Assembly (NCBI RefSeq): GCF_002335745.1
Contig: NZ_NIST01000001.1
Coordinates: 2,743,636 to 2,807,635, forward strand
Direction of reading: 5' to 3'
DNA from: Evansella halocellulosilytica
GTDB taxonomy: Bacteria; Bacillota; Bacilli; Bacillales; Salisediminibacteriaceae
DNA length: 64,000 nucleotides
The notes below the pieces were generated by a model. It worked only from the letters and a program-made list of their open reading frames with translations, did not search any database and was not told the origin of the DNA. Made by a program: the position numbers and the translations under genes. Shown piece after piece: positions 48,426 through 58,072 of the stretch; the first letter of the stretch is position 1; each line of letters starts with the position of its first letter.

Positions 48426-50437
48426 AAGATGTAGGAAAGAGACTATTTCGTTATGCACTCCATTTTAAAGGGAAGATCATTTTTGCTTTATGTTTGTTAG
48501 CAGTTGCTGCAGCTGCAGAACTGACCGGACCTTTCATTGCAAAAACGATGATTGATAATCATATCCTTGGAATTGAGCAGTCATGGATTGAAGCAGATGA
48601 AGGTGAAGCGACGTATCAAAATAGAGAATTTATTCGATCAGATCGTTTTGATGGTCAAGTTGACTCTGAAAGAGAGATTCAACTTTTGCAAATCGGATTA
48701 ACCTACTATTTCATCGAAGAGCCGATCGAATTCGATGGAGAGCGCTCCTTTGAAAACGGAATATTAACGATTCAGCGTGGGGATGATTCTGTTAGTTATG
48801 CTGCTGAACCATTGACAAGAGCAGAAGTGTTCGAATTTTTCCGCTCCGAAATTCCTTATTTACTCATTCTAATGGGAGGGTACTTCGTTCTCATCTTGAT
48901 TGCGGCATTTTTACATTACCATCAAAGTTTTATGTTGCAAACTTCTGCCAATCGAATTATTAAAAAAATGCGTGAAGACGTATTTGCGAAAGTACATGAA
49001 TTGCCTATCCAATATTTTGACCGGCTGCCAACAGGGAAAATCGTTTCAAGAATTACAAATGATACGGAAGCAATTAGAGAGTTATATGTTCGTGTTTTAG
49101 CAACATTTTTTACAAGTATTATATACATTACCGGGATCTTTATAGCTCTTTTTTTACTTGATTCGTCGTTGGCATTCATGACATTAGCGATCATTCCAAT
49201 CATCATCATCTGGATGATTGTATACCGAAAGTACGCTGGAAAGTACAACCGGATTATCCGTGAGCGTTTAAGTGACATTAATGGGAAAATCAATGAAAGT
49301 ATCTCTGGTATGCCTGTCATTCAAGCGTTTGGACGTGAAAAAGAGGTAAGAAATGAATTCGAACAAGTGAACAAAGAGCATTTCAATTATAATCGAAAGC
49401 TTTTATCGTTAAATGCGATGACATCTTTTAACTTATTAAACTTGTTACGGAATGTAACATTTGTAGGCTTAATTTGGTATTTCGGGGGAGGATCAATAGG
49501 AGTTGGTACCGTACTGACTCTCGGTGTGTTATATGCATTTGTCGATTATATTAATCGACTGTTTGAGCCGATTAACGGAATCGTGAACCAGCTTGCTCAA
49601 TTAGAGGAGTCCCGTATTGCCGGGGAGAGAGTCTTTAAATTAATTGACGAACCTGGAGTTTCGTTAATGGAAGGGCGAGTGCCAAGATTTAAAGGAGATA
49701 TTGAGTTTGACCATGTATCTTTTGCTTACGAAAATGATGAATACGTATTAAATAACATTACATTCAATGCAGGAAAAGGTGAAACAGTTGCCTTTGTCGG
49801 ACATACGGGATCTGGAAAAAGCTCGATTATGAACATTCTTTTCCGGTTTTACGACCATCAAAAAGGGAACATTCTTATAGATGGTCAAAATATCCATTCA
49901 ATGACAAAGCAAGCACTGCGTGAACATATGGCGATCGTATTACAAGATCCTTTTTTGTTCACGGGCACAATTGCTACGAATGTAAGTATGAATGATCCTT
50001 CGATTGGGCGAGATGAAATCAATGCTGCACTCGAAAAAGTCGGTGCCGGAGATTTCATTCGTTCTTTACCTAATGGGATTGATGAAGAAGTAAAAGAAAA
50101 AGGGAGTACTTTTTCAGCTGGCCAACGACAATTGATCTCGTTTGCACGGGCACTCGTTTTTAATCCGTCTATTCTCATTTTAGACGAAGCAACAGCTAAT
50201 ATTGATACGGAAACAGAAGAAGTGATTCAACAAGCATTGGATGTTGTTAAAGAGGGACGCACATCCTTAGTTATTGCTCATCGTCTCTCAACGATTCGGA
50301 ACGCAGATCAAATTATCGTGTTAGAAAAAGGTTCGATCGTTGAGCACGGAGACCATGAATCATTGATGGACGAAAAAGGCAGGTATTATCATATGTACCA
50401 GCTTCAAGCGGGAGCGAATAATCAATCTGCGAGTTAA
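48422..50437 (+). CDS. bmrD: Heterodimeric multidrug ABC exporter subunit BmrD
   Basis: This is a 671-residue partner half-transporter that overlaps bmrC by four bases. It has six helices with an extra extracellular insert of about 100 residues between helices 1 and 2 (WIEADEGEATYQNREFI to AEPLTRAEVF), as in BmrD. In the ATPase domain Walker A is GHTGSGKSS and Walker B is ILILDEATANIDTETE with catalytic Glu, but the signature is the altered STFSAGQRQLISF. Thus the competent ATP site uses BmrD Walker motifs and BmrC's LSGGQ. A terminator follows. Confidence 0.9.
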   Translation: MKDVGKRLFRYALHFKGKIIFALCLLAVAAAAELTGPFIAKTMIDNHILGIEQSWIEADEGEATYQNREFIRSDRFDGQVDSEREIQLLQIGLTYYFIEEPIEFDGERSFENGILTIQRGDDSVSYAAEPLTRAEVFEFFRSEIPYLLILMGGYFVLILIAAFLHYHQSFMLQTSANRIIKKMREDVFAKVHELPIQYFDRLPTGKIVSRITNDTEAIRELYVRVLATFFTSIIYITGIFIALFLLDSSLAFMTLAIIPIIIIWMIVYRKYAGKYNRIIRERLSDINGKINESISGMPVIQAFGREKEVRNEFEQVNKEHFNYNRKLLSLNAMTSFNLLNLLRNVTFVGLIWYFGGGSIGVGTVLTLGVLYAFVDYINRLFEPINGIVNQLAQLEESRIAGERVFKLIDEPGVSLMEGRVPRFKGDIEFDHVSFAYENDEYVLNNITFNAGKGETVAFVGHTGSGKSSIMNILFRFYDHQKGNILIDGQNIHSMTKQALREHMAIVLQDPFLFTGTIATNVSMNDPSIGRDEINAALEKVGAGDFIRSLPNGIDEEVKEKGSTFSAGQRQLISFARALVFNPSILILDEATANIDTETEEVIQQALDVVKEGRTSLVIAHRLSTIRNADQIIVLEKGSIVEHGDHESLMDEKGRYYHMYQLQAGANNQSAS

Positions 50438-50458
50438 TGATGATAAACAATCAGCGAT

Positions 50459-50493
50459 GCACCGGTTTTCAACAAGAGAGCCGGTGCGCTTTT
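50459..50493 (+). terminator. terminator of bmrCD
   Basis: GCACCGG-loop-CCGGTGC followed by GCTTTT. Confidence 0.85.
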
Positions 50494-50725
50494 AAATGAC
50501 ATTCTTTATAAACCACAGGCTTTGCTTATGAGAAAATAATGTATGTTTATTACTTTTTTATCAGTTGTTTACTGCTTTTTCGTAGGGAAAACCCGTCTTC
50601 ATATAAGAGGGAGGTCTACCACTATATAACGAAAAAATTGTGTGGTAAAGGCTTGCGATGTCAGCCACGGGGCTCAAATGGATCATCCAATAATCTATTA
50701 AGGATATTTGTGGGAAGGATTAGTA

Positions 50726-51214
50726 ATGAATACGATAAAGCTATTACCGAAAAGTGATATATCTCATGCAGTATTAACAGACTTTTTCATTTTTCACTGG
50801 GGAAGCACAGAGATGGTTTTATCCAGCGGGGTATATGATTGCAGTCAGTTAGATGGTTTTACAGTCATTAATGACAATCATGAAGTGATCGGTTTAATTA
50901 CGTATATTATGAGAGAAAATGAGTGTGAAATTATTTCATTAGATAGTGTTGTAGAAAGAAAAGGGATTGGTACGCAGTTATTAAAAACTGTTGAAAAAGA
51001 AGCGAAAAAGAACGGGTGCGAGCTCGTAAAGCTCATTACGACGAATGATAATATGGCTGCGCTGAAATTTTATCAAAAACGAGGGTACTGTTTAGCAAAA
51101 ATATTCAATCATGCCGTTGAGGAAGCGAGGAAGTTAAAGCCAGAGATACCGTTAATTGGGAATGATTGTATTCCAATCAGGGATGAAATTCTTCTAGAAA
51201 AAATGTTAACGTAA
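50726..51214 (+). CDS. GNAT family N-acetyltransferase
   Basis: This is a 162-residue acetyltransferase. The core motif is IISLDSVVERKGIGTQLLKTVE with the G-I-G loop, followed by VKLITTNDNMAALKFYQKRG and an unusual tail rich in basic residues (HAVEEARKLKPEIPLIGNDC). This last stretch is typical of a GNAT subgroup common in bacilli. The ATG after GGGAAGGATTAGTA was used. The substrate is unknown; the 280 bases before it hold only the bmrCD terminator. Confidence 0.87.
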   Translation: MNTIKLLPKSDISHAVLTDFFIFHWGSTEMVLSSGVYDCSQLDGFTVINDNHEVIGLITYIMRENECEIISLDSVVERKGIGTQLLKTVEKEAKKNGCELVKLITTNDNMAALKFYQKRGYCLAKIFNHAVEEARKLKPEIPLIGNDCIPIRDEILLEKMLT

Positions 51215-51331
51215 ACGCACATGCAGATCCATGGCCGCTCAAAAAATTGTCAACAAATTCTTCACAATTATAAACGAAAGATTTGATAGAATAAAACTAC
51301 GAATTTATGATGAAGTTTAGGAGTTACTCAA

Positions 51332-52060
51332 ATGTTTCATTATGTTGAGCAAATTAGTCAATTTTTAAGAGAACCATTCATGAATGCAGCACAAAGTGTT
51401 GAAACAATGCCAATTTTATTTGCTTTTTTACTCGGGCTTGTCGGAGCACTGGCACCTTGTCAATTTTCAGGAAATATAAGTGCAATTACATTATATGGGA
51501 CAAACTCTTTAAACAAAGGAATCTCTTGGTCAGATACGTTCTTTTATGTAATAGGGAAGGTAACAGCTTTTTCCGGTCTTGGATTGATTGTTTTTCTTTT
51601 AGGCCAAGAGTTTCAGCAGCAGCTACCATTATTTTTTGAGCCGATGAGAAAAATACTAGGGCCAATTTTAATTATAATTGGTGTGTATATGCTCGGTCTA
51701 TTTAAAATGCGTTGGACATTAAATTTATGGAATAAGCAAAATAATCGAAAACGAAAAGGGAAATGGGGCGCATTTATGCTCGGTTTTAGTTTTTCGTTAG
51801 GCTTTTGTCCGACGATGTTTATTCTGTTTTTTGTTTTGCTAATGCCGATGACGCTAACGACAGCATATGGGGCAGTTCTACCAAGCTTATTTGCGATTGG
51901 TACATCGATCCCATTTCTAGCAGTTATCATGATTATTTGGTATTTAGGTTTAAGTGGAAAAGTGATGAAAAAAGGAAGAAAAATAGGTTTAATTGTACAA
52001 AGAACGGCAGGAACGATCATGATTATGATCGGAATTTTGGATATCGTAACCTTTTGGTAA
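51332..52060 (+). CDS. CcdA/DsbD-like membrane protein
   Basis: This is a 242-residue protein with six predicted helices that resembles the CcdA/DsbD transmembrane reductant conduit. The two characteristic Cys lie in the first and fourth helices: LVGALAPCQFSGNISAI and SFSLGFCPTMFILFFVLL. The gene could transfer electrons to extracytoplasmic thiol-disulfide or sulfur proteins; a nickel or sulfite permease relative is an alternative. No partner thioredoxin-like gene is adjacent. The ATG has TTAGGAG upstream. Confidence 0.8.
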   Translation: MFHYVEQISQFLREPFMNAAQSVETMPILFAFLLGLVGALAPCQFSGNISAITLYGTNSLNKGISWSDTFFYVIGKVTAFSGLGLIVFLLGQEFQQQLPLFFEPMRKILGPILIIIGVYMLGLFKMRWTLNLWNKQNNRKRKGKWGAFMLGFSFSLGFCPTMFILFFVLLMPMTLTTAYGAVLPSLFAIGTSIPFLAVIMIIWYLGLSGKVMKKGRKIGLIVQRTAGTIMIMIGILDIVTFW

Positions 52061-52106
52061 AGAGGTAATAATAGGCGGGGACAAAACATTTTTAATAAAG
52101 TAAAAA

Positions 52107-52145
52107 AGATTTCGGTTATCGTGTTTGATAACCGGAATCTCTTTT
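52107..52145. terminator. terminator after the CcdA-like gene
   Basis: GATT-CGGTTATC pairs with GATAACCG-AATC, followed by TCTTTT. Confidence 0.8.
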
Positions 52146-52189
52146 GTTTACATAACTTTAACCTGATGTTGTTAATTGACAAAATCCAC

Positions 52190-52600
52190 AAGACGCCAGC
52201 GCATCACGGGCTTCCACAAGGATGTGGTGACTTAGGCATTCCCGCAGGACGCGGGGGTATTAGCCGGTTGATGTAGACACCTACAGAGCAATACTAGAAG
52301 AGAAAGAAGCACTGAAGATCCATCGAGGCGGTTTCTCCCGATTTAAAAAGGGGCGTCCTCAAAATACTTGTGGCATGGACCAAATGAATAAGGTCCCTTA
52401 ATGGGCTCTGCTAGCTAAGGAAGAAAGTATAAAATTTCAATTTTTCGATTGATGTCTAGCTTCAGCGCCCATCGACTTGAGAAACTTCCCTCACCTCGTC
52501 TACGATAAGTCGTGAGCGAAAGACAAGCTTTCGGCACTCCTTTATCTCACTCGGCTCAGTCCAGTTTTCTTCGTCGATAACCAAAGGCGCTTGCGCTTTT
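52190..52600 (+). repeat. Bacillus-type intergenic repeat, copy 4 (broken into two parts)
   Basis: The first part (52190-52345) has GCTTCCACAAGGATGTGGTG and TTCCCGCAGGACGCGGGGG. The second (52425-52600) has AGAAAGTATAAAATTTCAAT, then TTCGATTGATGTCTAG and GATAACCAAAGGCGCTTGCG. The order of the blocks differs from copy 3, so the locus looks like two fragments or two overlapping insertions. The gap 52146-52610 holds no gene. Confidence 0.75.
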
Positions 52601-52610
52601 CTAATTGACC

Positions 52611-53162
52611 TTAATTTTTCAACTCTCCTTCTACTAAATAGCCATGCTCTCGTAATGCGTTGATCGCATCATCAATGTCTTGTTCTGTTTTAGCTTCAAT
52701 CGTATGCAAATGTAGTCCGTTCGTCAATTCAGATAAATAAGAGGCACCAGTCCGCTCGATATTTTGAATAAACTGCTGTACTTCTTTACGATTACGAACC
52801 ATTATTGAAGCTGTGATGTCACCGTAAATCGGATGTTCAACTTTAACATCCTTGACTAATACCCCTTGGTCAACGAGGAGGTTAAGTTCATCTTCAGTCT
52901 GTTCAGGCGTATGGGAACAAACAACGAGTTTTTGAAATGGCATTAACGATTCGTCATTTTCAGATAAAATGTATCCTTGACTCGTTGCCATAATCGGGAT
53001 GTTTTTAGCTTTCAACAATGAAATATCTTGAACAATGACTTGGCGGCTGACATTTAATTCATCCCCTAGTGCACTCCCTGATTGTGGATAATGGCGTTCC
53101 TTCAATAAAGATAATATCCGTTGTCTTCGTTCTTCCCCGAGCCATTTCTTTTTAGTTGACAC
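52611..53162 (-). CDS. nadR: Transcriptional repressor of NAD biosynthesis NadR/NiaR (YrxA)
   Basis: This is a 183-residue regulator that represses NAD synthesis genes in response to nicotinic acid. An N-terminal helix-turn-helix (SALGDELNVSRQVIVQDISL) is followed by a 3H domain with conserved His residues (VVCSHTPEQTEDEL, VEHPIYGDITASI, GLHLHTIEAKTE) that bind metal and nicotinate. The GTG start overlaps the nifS stop by 11 bases. The position next to nifS and opposite nadBCA is the same as in B. subtilis. Confidence 0.93.
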   Translation of the reverse strand: MSTKKKWLGEERRQRILSLLKERHYPQSGSALGDELNVSRQVIVQDISLLKAKNIPIMATSQGYILSENDESLMPFQKLVVCSHTPEQTEDELNLLVDQGVLVKDVKVEHPIYGDITASIMVRNRKEVQQFIQNIERTGASYLSELTNGLHLHTIEAKTEQDIDDAINALREHGYLVEGELKN

Positions 53163-54300
53163 GCATGATTCCCTCCTTTTCCTTCCAACAGTTTCGAATC
53201 AACTTTGCTGCTTTTATCATATCATCTTTTGTCGTATCAATCCCGGGAGAAAGGCGAAAAAAACGTTTCGCTTCCTGAGGCGATTTCTTTAATGCTTGCA
53301 TCGTTTCAGAGGCGGTTTGTTTACCGGTTTGGCAAGCGCTTCCCGTGGAAATGCAAATGTTATGACGGTCAAGCGTCAGCATGACGTATTGACCTTCTAA
53401 CCCGTAAATACTCATTCCGATAATGTATGGGCTCGTATGATCTTGATTCCCTTCCACGTGAATGATCCCGCTAATATCAGATAATTCATCAAAAAAAACT
53501 CGCTTCAAATCCTCAAGCCTATGATAATTATTAGTCATGTTTTCATTCATATCGAGCGAAGCACTTGTAAAAGCAGCGATGCCTGGTGTATTGAGCGTTC
53601 CAGGTCGAAATCCATTTTCATGTGTCGTCAAAGGATTGAGTGGTTTCCAGGAAGCACCGGCACGTAAAAAGACCGCACCAACTCCTTTAGGACCGTATAT
53701 TTTATGACTTGAGATTGAAATCGCATCAAGGTGGAAGGCTCCAACGTCGATTGGTATTTTTCCAAATGACTGAACACAATCACTATGAAACAAGACGTTT
53801 TTCTCACTAAGGAGAGAACCAATTTTTGCAAGCGGTTGTATTGCGCCAATTTCGGAATTGACATGTTGAACGGAGGCGAGAATCGTATCTGGCCTCAGAG
53901 CCTGTTCTAATTGTGATATTTGAATAAGTCCGTCTTGATCTACGGGCAAATAAGTTACATCTACACCATTGCACTCTAGTGTTTTAAAAAAAGAATGAAC
54001 GGATGGATGTTCAACTTTTGTCGTAATCACATGATTTCCTTTATGTGAATTCGCTTCAAAGAGTGCTTGAAGTGTGCGCTGATTCGCTTCCGTTCCTCCG
54101 CTAGTAAAGTAAATTTCGTTCGTTTTAGCATGGATGATAGTCGCAATTGATTCTCGGCACGAATGTAAAAGTATCTTTGATTTTTCACCTAGTTCATGGA
54201 GACTGCTCGTATTAGCGAAATAATCTTGATTTGCTTTCATATAAGAATTCATGGCGTTTTCTGACATCGGTGTAGTCGCTGCATGATCTAAAAATATCAT
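53152..54300 (-). CDS. nifS: Cysteine desulfurase for NadA cluster assembly
   Basis: This is a 382-residue class V aminotransferase-fold enzyme. The pyridoxal phosphate Lys is in SISSHKIYGPKGVGAVFL, the His stack is in VLFHSDCVQSFGKI, and the catalytic Cys loop is ISTGSACQTGKQ. Motifs at the start (FLDHAATTPMSENAM) and FTSGGTEANQRTLQ are typical. In bacilli the nifS next to nadB supplies sulfur to the iron-sulfur cluster of NadA. The ATG follows CGGAGGAAAAAA. It is divergently transcribed from nadB. Confidence 0.93.
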   Translation of the reverse strand: MIFLDHAATTPMSENAMNSYMKANQDYFANTSSLHELGEKSKILLHSCRESIATIIHAKTNEIYFTSGGTEANQRTLQALFEANSHKGNHVITTKVEHPSVHSFFKTLECNGVDVTYLPVDQDGLIQISQLEQALRPDTILASVQHVNSEIGAIQPLAKIGSLLSEKNVLFHSDCVQSFGKIPIDVGAFHLDAISISSHKIYGPKGVGAVFLRAGASWKPLNPLTTHENGFRPGTLNTPGIAAFTSASLDMNENMTNNYHRLEDLKRVFFDELSDISGIIHVEGNQDHTSPYIIGMSIYGLEGQYVMLTLDRHNICISTGSACQTGKQTASETMQALKKSPQEAKRFFRLSPGIDTTKDDMIKAAKLIRNCWKEKEGIMRVN

Positions 54301-54317
54301 TTTTTTCCTCCGCTCAT

Positions 54318-54373
54318 AAATGTCTTGTCATTAGTTTAAATTTATGTAAATATAGGTGTCAAGACATATGTAA
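54318..54373. promoter_or_regulatory. Two candidate NadR/NiaR boxes in the nifS-nadB intergenic region
   Basis: ATAGGTGTCAAGACATATGT lies at 54352-54371. Its relative TGACAAGACATTT reads on the minus strand at 54319-54331. The shared core TG(A/T)CAAGACAT and the dyad GTGTC-AA-GACAT suit the NiaR dimer, and the pair could control both divergent operons. Confidence 0.6.
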
Positions 54374-54387
54374 AGGAAAGATGTAAA

Positions 54388-55983
54388 ATGAGTAAGCAAA
54401 GTGTCATAATAGTCGGGGCAGGGATGGCGGCACTTGTAACGGCATCGATCCTTAGTCTAGAAAAGAATGTGAAATTATTCTCAAAAGGTCCGTTAAAAAA
54501 TGGTGGGAACTCTTGGAGAGCACAAGGTGGTATAGCTGCCGTGATGAACGATTTTGACAGTACGGCAAAGCATTATGAAGACACTCTAGAGGCGGGGGGT
54601 TACCACCACAATCATGAAGCGGTAAAGATATTAGTTGAGAAGGGCCCAAAACTGCTGCAAGAATGGATGAAGGATGGCATGCAATTTGATAAAGATGACA
54701 ATGGTGAATTGTCACTTGGCATGGAAGGTGCACATAAAAACAGACGTATTTTACATGCTGGAGGAGATCGGACAGGAAAATATTGTATGGAATACCTCCA
54801 TAGAGAACTACCTGGAAATGTAGAAGTGATTCAGGAACAAGCCATCGACTTATTAGTAAAAGAAGGTAAATGTTATGGTGTTATGACAAAAAAACAAAAT
54901 GGATCCGTCCACTTTTATGAAGCTGAAGCAACTGTTTTAGCGACTGGAGGATGCGGAGGATTATATTCATATACGTCAAATGACCCTTCACTTATCGGTG
55001 AAGGATTAACGTTTGCATACCGAGCTGGTGCCAAAATGTCGGATTTAGAGTTTATTCAGTTTCATCCGACAGTGATTCATCATGATGGCAACATATTCGG
55101 TCTAGCCTCTGAAGCTCTCCGTGGAGAAGGAGCTGTTCTCATTGATGATGAAGGAAACGAGATCATGCTACATATTGACCTTCGTGGTGATCTTGCTCCG
55201 AGAGATATTGTCGCAAGGACTGTTTATAAAAATGAGCAAGCAGGTAAAGGAAATTATTTAGACATCTCATCAGTGAATCATTTTAATGAGCGATTTCCAG
55301 GTATTAAAAAAATATGTGAAGAGGCAGGAATAGATTTATCGAAAAAGCGGATTCCAATCACAACCGGTGCTCATTTCCATATGGGAGGAATCGTAACCGA
55401 TATCCATGGCAGATCATCAGTGGAACATTTATACGCTGTAGGTGAAGTAGCTCATACAGGGGTGCACGGAACGAACAGGCTTGCAAGTAACTCTCTTCTA
55501 GAGGCGGTCGTTTTTGGAACGCAAGCTGCAAATGATATTTTAATGAGGAAAAGCAGCTCGGATTCCCGTTTCATGAAAGACTATGTCGATGAGTCAATGA
55601 AACTAGGAAAAGAGCCTGATCTGCCAACAAGAACTGAAATAAAAAAGCAAATTTCTCAAGCATTAGGAGTTACCCGTCATGAAGCAGATTTGAGGCAGTT
55701 AATCCAGTGGATTGAAACGAAGCAGTTTCATAGCTGGAAAGGCCATTCCAGAATGAACTGGTCTTTAGAAACGATTGAAAGAGCTGCAATGATAACGACC
55801 GCATGGCTCATCGCTCGCTCGGCTCTAACACGAGACGAAAGCAGGGGAGCGCATTATCGGACTGACTATCCATCTGTAAACAAAGAATGGAATTATATCC
55901 AATTAATACACATAGGAGAAAACTTGCAAAAAGAGAAACTAGAGGAGTTGAATCGATGTGATAAACAAGTGGCTGCTACGTGA
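54388..55983 (+). CDS. nadB: L-aspartate oxidase
   Basis: This FAD enzyme oxidises L-aspartate to iminoaspartate, the first step of quinolinate synthesis. The 531-residue protein has the FAD-binding GAGMAALVTASILSLEK, then NGGNSWRAQGGIAAVM. It shares the fumarate-reductase-like active-site HTGVHGTNRLASNSLLEAVV and FIQFHPTVIHHDG. The ATG follows AAAGGAAAG. The gene overlaps nadC by 26 bases, so nadBCA is one operon. Confidence 0.95.
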   Translation: MSKQSVIIVGAGMAALVTASILSLEKNVKLFSKGPLKNGGNSWRAQGGIAAVMNDFDSTAKHYEDTLEAGGYHHNHEAVKILVEKGPKLLQEWMKDGMQFDKDDNGELSLGMEGAHKNRRILHAGGDRTGKYCMEYLHRELPGNVEVIQEQAIDLLVKEGKCYGVMTKKQNGSVHFYEAEATVLATGGCGGLYSYTSNDPSLIGEGLTFAYRAGAKMSDLEFIQFHPTVIHHDGNIFGLASEALRGEGAVLIDDEGNEIMLHIDLRGDLAPRDIVARTVYKNEQAGKGNYLDISSVNHFNERFPGIKKICEEAGIDLSKKRIPITTGAHFHMGGIVTDIHGRSSVEHLYAVGEVAHTGVHGTNRLASNSLLEAVVFGTQAANDILMRKSSSDSRFMKDYVDESMKLGKEPDLPTRTEIKKQISQALGVTRHEADLRQLIQWIETKQFHSWKGHSRMNWSLETIERAAMITTAWLIARSALTRDESRGAHYRTDYPSVNKEWNYIQLIHIGENLQKEKLEELNRCDKQVAAT

Positions 55984-56800
55984 ACAACTAAAAGAATTCT
56001 TTAAAGAAGACATAGGGTTTGGTGACCGGACTTCTCATTGTATTTTTGGGCAAGAAACAGCAGAAGTTCAATATGTAGCAAAAGAAGATGGGTATTTTTG
56101 TGGTGAAGATATTTTAAGAGAGGGATATGCCCTCATTAATCAAAATATCAATTGGAGCTTAGAAAAAAAAGATGGAGACCAGTTTGAAGCTGGTGATATG
56201 ATTGCTACTGTTACAGGTCCTGTCACGGATTTATTATCATCAGAGCGTGTCCTGTTAAACTTGATCCAAAGAATGAGCGGGATTGCAACGATGACAAATA
56301 AAGCTGCTCAACGGCTGCAAGGTGTGAAGACAAGCGTTTGTGATACTCGGAAGACGACGCCTGGTTTAAGAATGCTTGAAAAGCATGCAGTAGAGTGTGG
56401 CGGGGGAACCAATCACCGGCTACGCCTTGATGATGGCATTTTAATTAAAGATAATCACATTGCTAGCTGCGGTTCAATAACGAAGGCGATCGAAAAAGCA
56501 CGGAATAGAGCTGGACATATGGTGAAAGTTGAAGTGGAAGTGGAGGATGAGGACAGTGTGAAGGAAGCCGTTCTAGCAGGAGCTGACGTCATTATGTTTG
56601 ATAATTGTACGCCGGAGCAAGCAAGGCAATGGCAGACATTTGTCCCAGAATCAATAAAAACAGAAGTATCTGGTGGAATTCAGCTCGATCAAATAGAGGA
56701 CTATGGAAAAAGTGGTGTTGACTTCATTTCATTGGGAGCACTTACCCATTCAGTTAAGGCTGTCGATATAAGTTTAAACATTAGGAGTGAGGAGTTGTGA
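55958..56800 (+). CDS. nadC: Nicotinate-nucleotide diphosphorylase (carboxylating)
   Basis: This enzyme joins quinolinate and PRPP to make nicotinate mononucleotide. The 280-residue protein shows ISWL-like beginning residues (INKWLLREQLKEFFKEDIG), the conserved VCDTRKTTPGLRMLEKHAVE loop, then GGGTNHRLRLDDGILIKDNH and the C-terminal VSGGIQLDQIEDYGKSGVDFIS barrel strands. The start is GTG inside the end of nadB. Confidence 0.95.
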   Translation: MINKWLLREQLKEFFKEDIGFGDRTSHCIFGQETAEVQYVAKEDGYFCGEDILREGYALINQNINWSLEKKDGDQFEAGDMIATVTGPVTDLLSSERVLLNLIQRMSGIATMTNKAAQRLQGVKTSVCDTRKTTPGLRMLEKHAVECGGGTNHRLRLDDGILIKDNHIASCGSITKAIEKARNRAGHMVKVEVEVEDEDSVKEAVLAGADVIMFDNCTPEQARQWQTFVPESIKTEVSGGIQLDQIEDYGKSGVDFISLGALTHSVKAVDISLNIRSEEL

Positions 56801-57906
56801 GCATGAACTTATTCGATCTTCAGGAAAAAACGTTGCCAAACCACTATAAAGAGATGACGAATGATCAATTACGGGAACGTGCTACACAGTTGAAGAAGAA
56901 ATTAGGAAATGATTTATTTATTCCAGGTCACCATTATCAAAAAGATGAAGTAATCGAATTTGCGGATTCTACTGGTGACTCATTGCAGCTTGCACTAGTA
57001 TCTGCTAAAAATCAGAAAGCAAAGTATGTGATCTTTTGTGGAGTACATTTTATGGCTGAAACAGCAGATATTTTAACAAATGAACAGCAAACCGTGATCT
57101 TGCCAGATATGAGAGCTGGTTGTTCAATGGCTGATATGGCGAATTTACATCAAACAGAAAAAGCGTGGGAAGAATTAACAGCTGTATATGGAAATACAAT
57201 CGTTCCGATGATGTATGTGAACTCAACCGCTGATATTAAGGCATTTGTCGGTCGCAATGGTGGTGCAACATTAACTTCCTCAAACGCCAAAAGCATGCTG
57301 CAATGGGCATTTAAACAAAAAAAGCGTGTACTTTTTTTACCTGACCAGCATCTTGGACGAAATACCGGTTATGATTTAGGAATCCCTTTGCACGAAATGA
57401 CTGTGTGGGATCCGTTAAAGAACGAAATCATTGCGGATAAAAAAAATACAATTAGCGAGACGAAAATGATTTTATGGCGCGGTCACTGTTCTGTACACGA
57501 AAACTTTACGGTTGAGCACATTGAAGAGCTTAGACACCACGAACCTGACCGTAGAATCATCGTTCACCCTGAATGTACGTGGGATGTTGTTCAACAGTCA
57601 GATGATTCAGGCTCAACGAAGAAAATTATCGACACGATTGAAAGTGCTCCATCAGGAAGCAAGTGGGCGATCGGTACAGAAATGAATTTAGTGAACAGAC
57701 TTATAAAAAATAATCCAGATAAAGATATCGTTTCTTTAAATAAGGAAATGTGTCCTTGCTTAACGATGAACCGGATTGATTTACCTCATTTCGTCTGGGC
57801 TCTTGACTCGATTGATCAAGGGAACATGATAAATGTCATTAAAGTAGAGCGAGATATTGCTGCAGATGCAAAAAACGCGATCGAACGAATGTTTCAATTT
57901 GTATAA
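56797..57906 (+). CDS. nadA: Quinolinate synthase A
   Basis: This 4Fe-4S enzyme condenses iminoaspartate with dihydroxyacetone phosphate to form quinolinate. The 369-residue protein has the DSTGDSLQLA region, GVHFMAETADIL, the Cys-containing DMRAGCSMADMA, HPECTWDVVQ, and MCPCLTMNRIDL near the C-terminus; three of these Cys coordinate the cluster. This is the long Bacillus-type NadA. The GTG overlaps the nadC stop; an ATG two codons later is also possible. Confidence 0.95.
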   Translation: MSMNLFDLQEKTLPNHYKEMTNDQLRERATQLKKKLGNDLFIPGHHYQKDEVIEFADSTGDSLQLALVSAKNQKAKYVIFCGVHFMAETADILTNEQQTVILPDMRAGCSMADMANLHQTEKAWEELTAVYGNTIVPMMYVNSTADIKAFVGRNGGATLTSSNAKSMLQWAFKQKKRVLFLPDQHLGRNTGYDLGIPLHEMTVWDPLKNEIIADKKNTISETKMILWRGHCSVHENFTVEHIEELRHHEPDRRIIVHPECTWDVVQQSDDSGSTKKIIDTIESAPSGSKWAIGTEMNLVNRLIKNNPDKDIVSLNKEMCPCLTMNRIDLPHFVWALDSIDQGNMINVIKVERDIAADAKNAIERMFQFV

Positions 57907-57927
57907 TTTTATGAATGTGTGAACTGC

Positions 57928-57964
57928 CACCCTTTCCAATCATACCAAAGGTTTGGAAAGGGTG
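57928..57964 (+). terminator. terminator of nadBCA
   Basis: CACCCTTTCCAA pairs with TTGGAAAGGGTG across a 13-base loop. T runs are weak, but the stem is long and follows nadA directly. Confidence 0.7.
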
Positions 57965-58001
57965 TTCATCTATTCACATATTTTTTAAAATTACAAATTG
58001 A

Positions 58002-58030
58002 TTGTCAATTCAGAAAATGTTTTTTATAAT
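58002..58030 (+). promoter_or_regulatory. Vegetative promoter for the yng operon
   Basis: TTGTCA (58002) and TATAAT (58025) with a 17-base spacer. Transcription would start near 58037, giving a leader of about 155 bases. Confidence 0.6.
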
Positions 58031-58054
58031 AGACTTAATTATTTGAGAGGATTC

Positions 58055-58072
58055 TGAACGATTGCTCAGTCA
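58055..58072 (+). promoter_or_regulatory. Candidate FadR box in the yng operon leader
   Basis: TGAACGATTGCTCAGTCA agrees at 13 of 16 defined positions with TGAATGANTANTCATTCA, the B. subtilis FadR operator as I recall it. It lies just downstream of the predicted transcription start. AGAGGATT/AATCCTCT arms at 58046 and 58079 form a hairpin around it. Confidence 0.55.

Noticed and set aside
50539-50757. 72-residue ORF after bmrD
   Set aside because: No ribosome binding site and it overlaps the GNAT gene start out of frame; it looks like chance.
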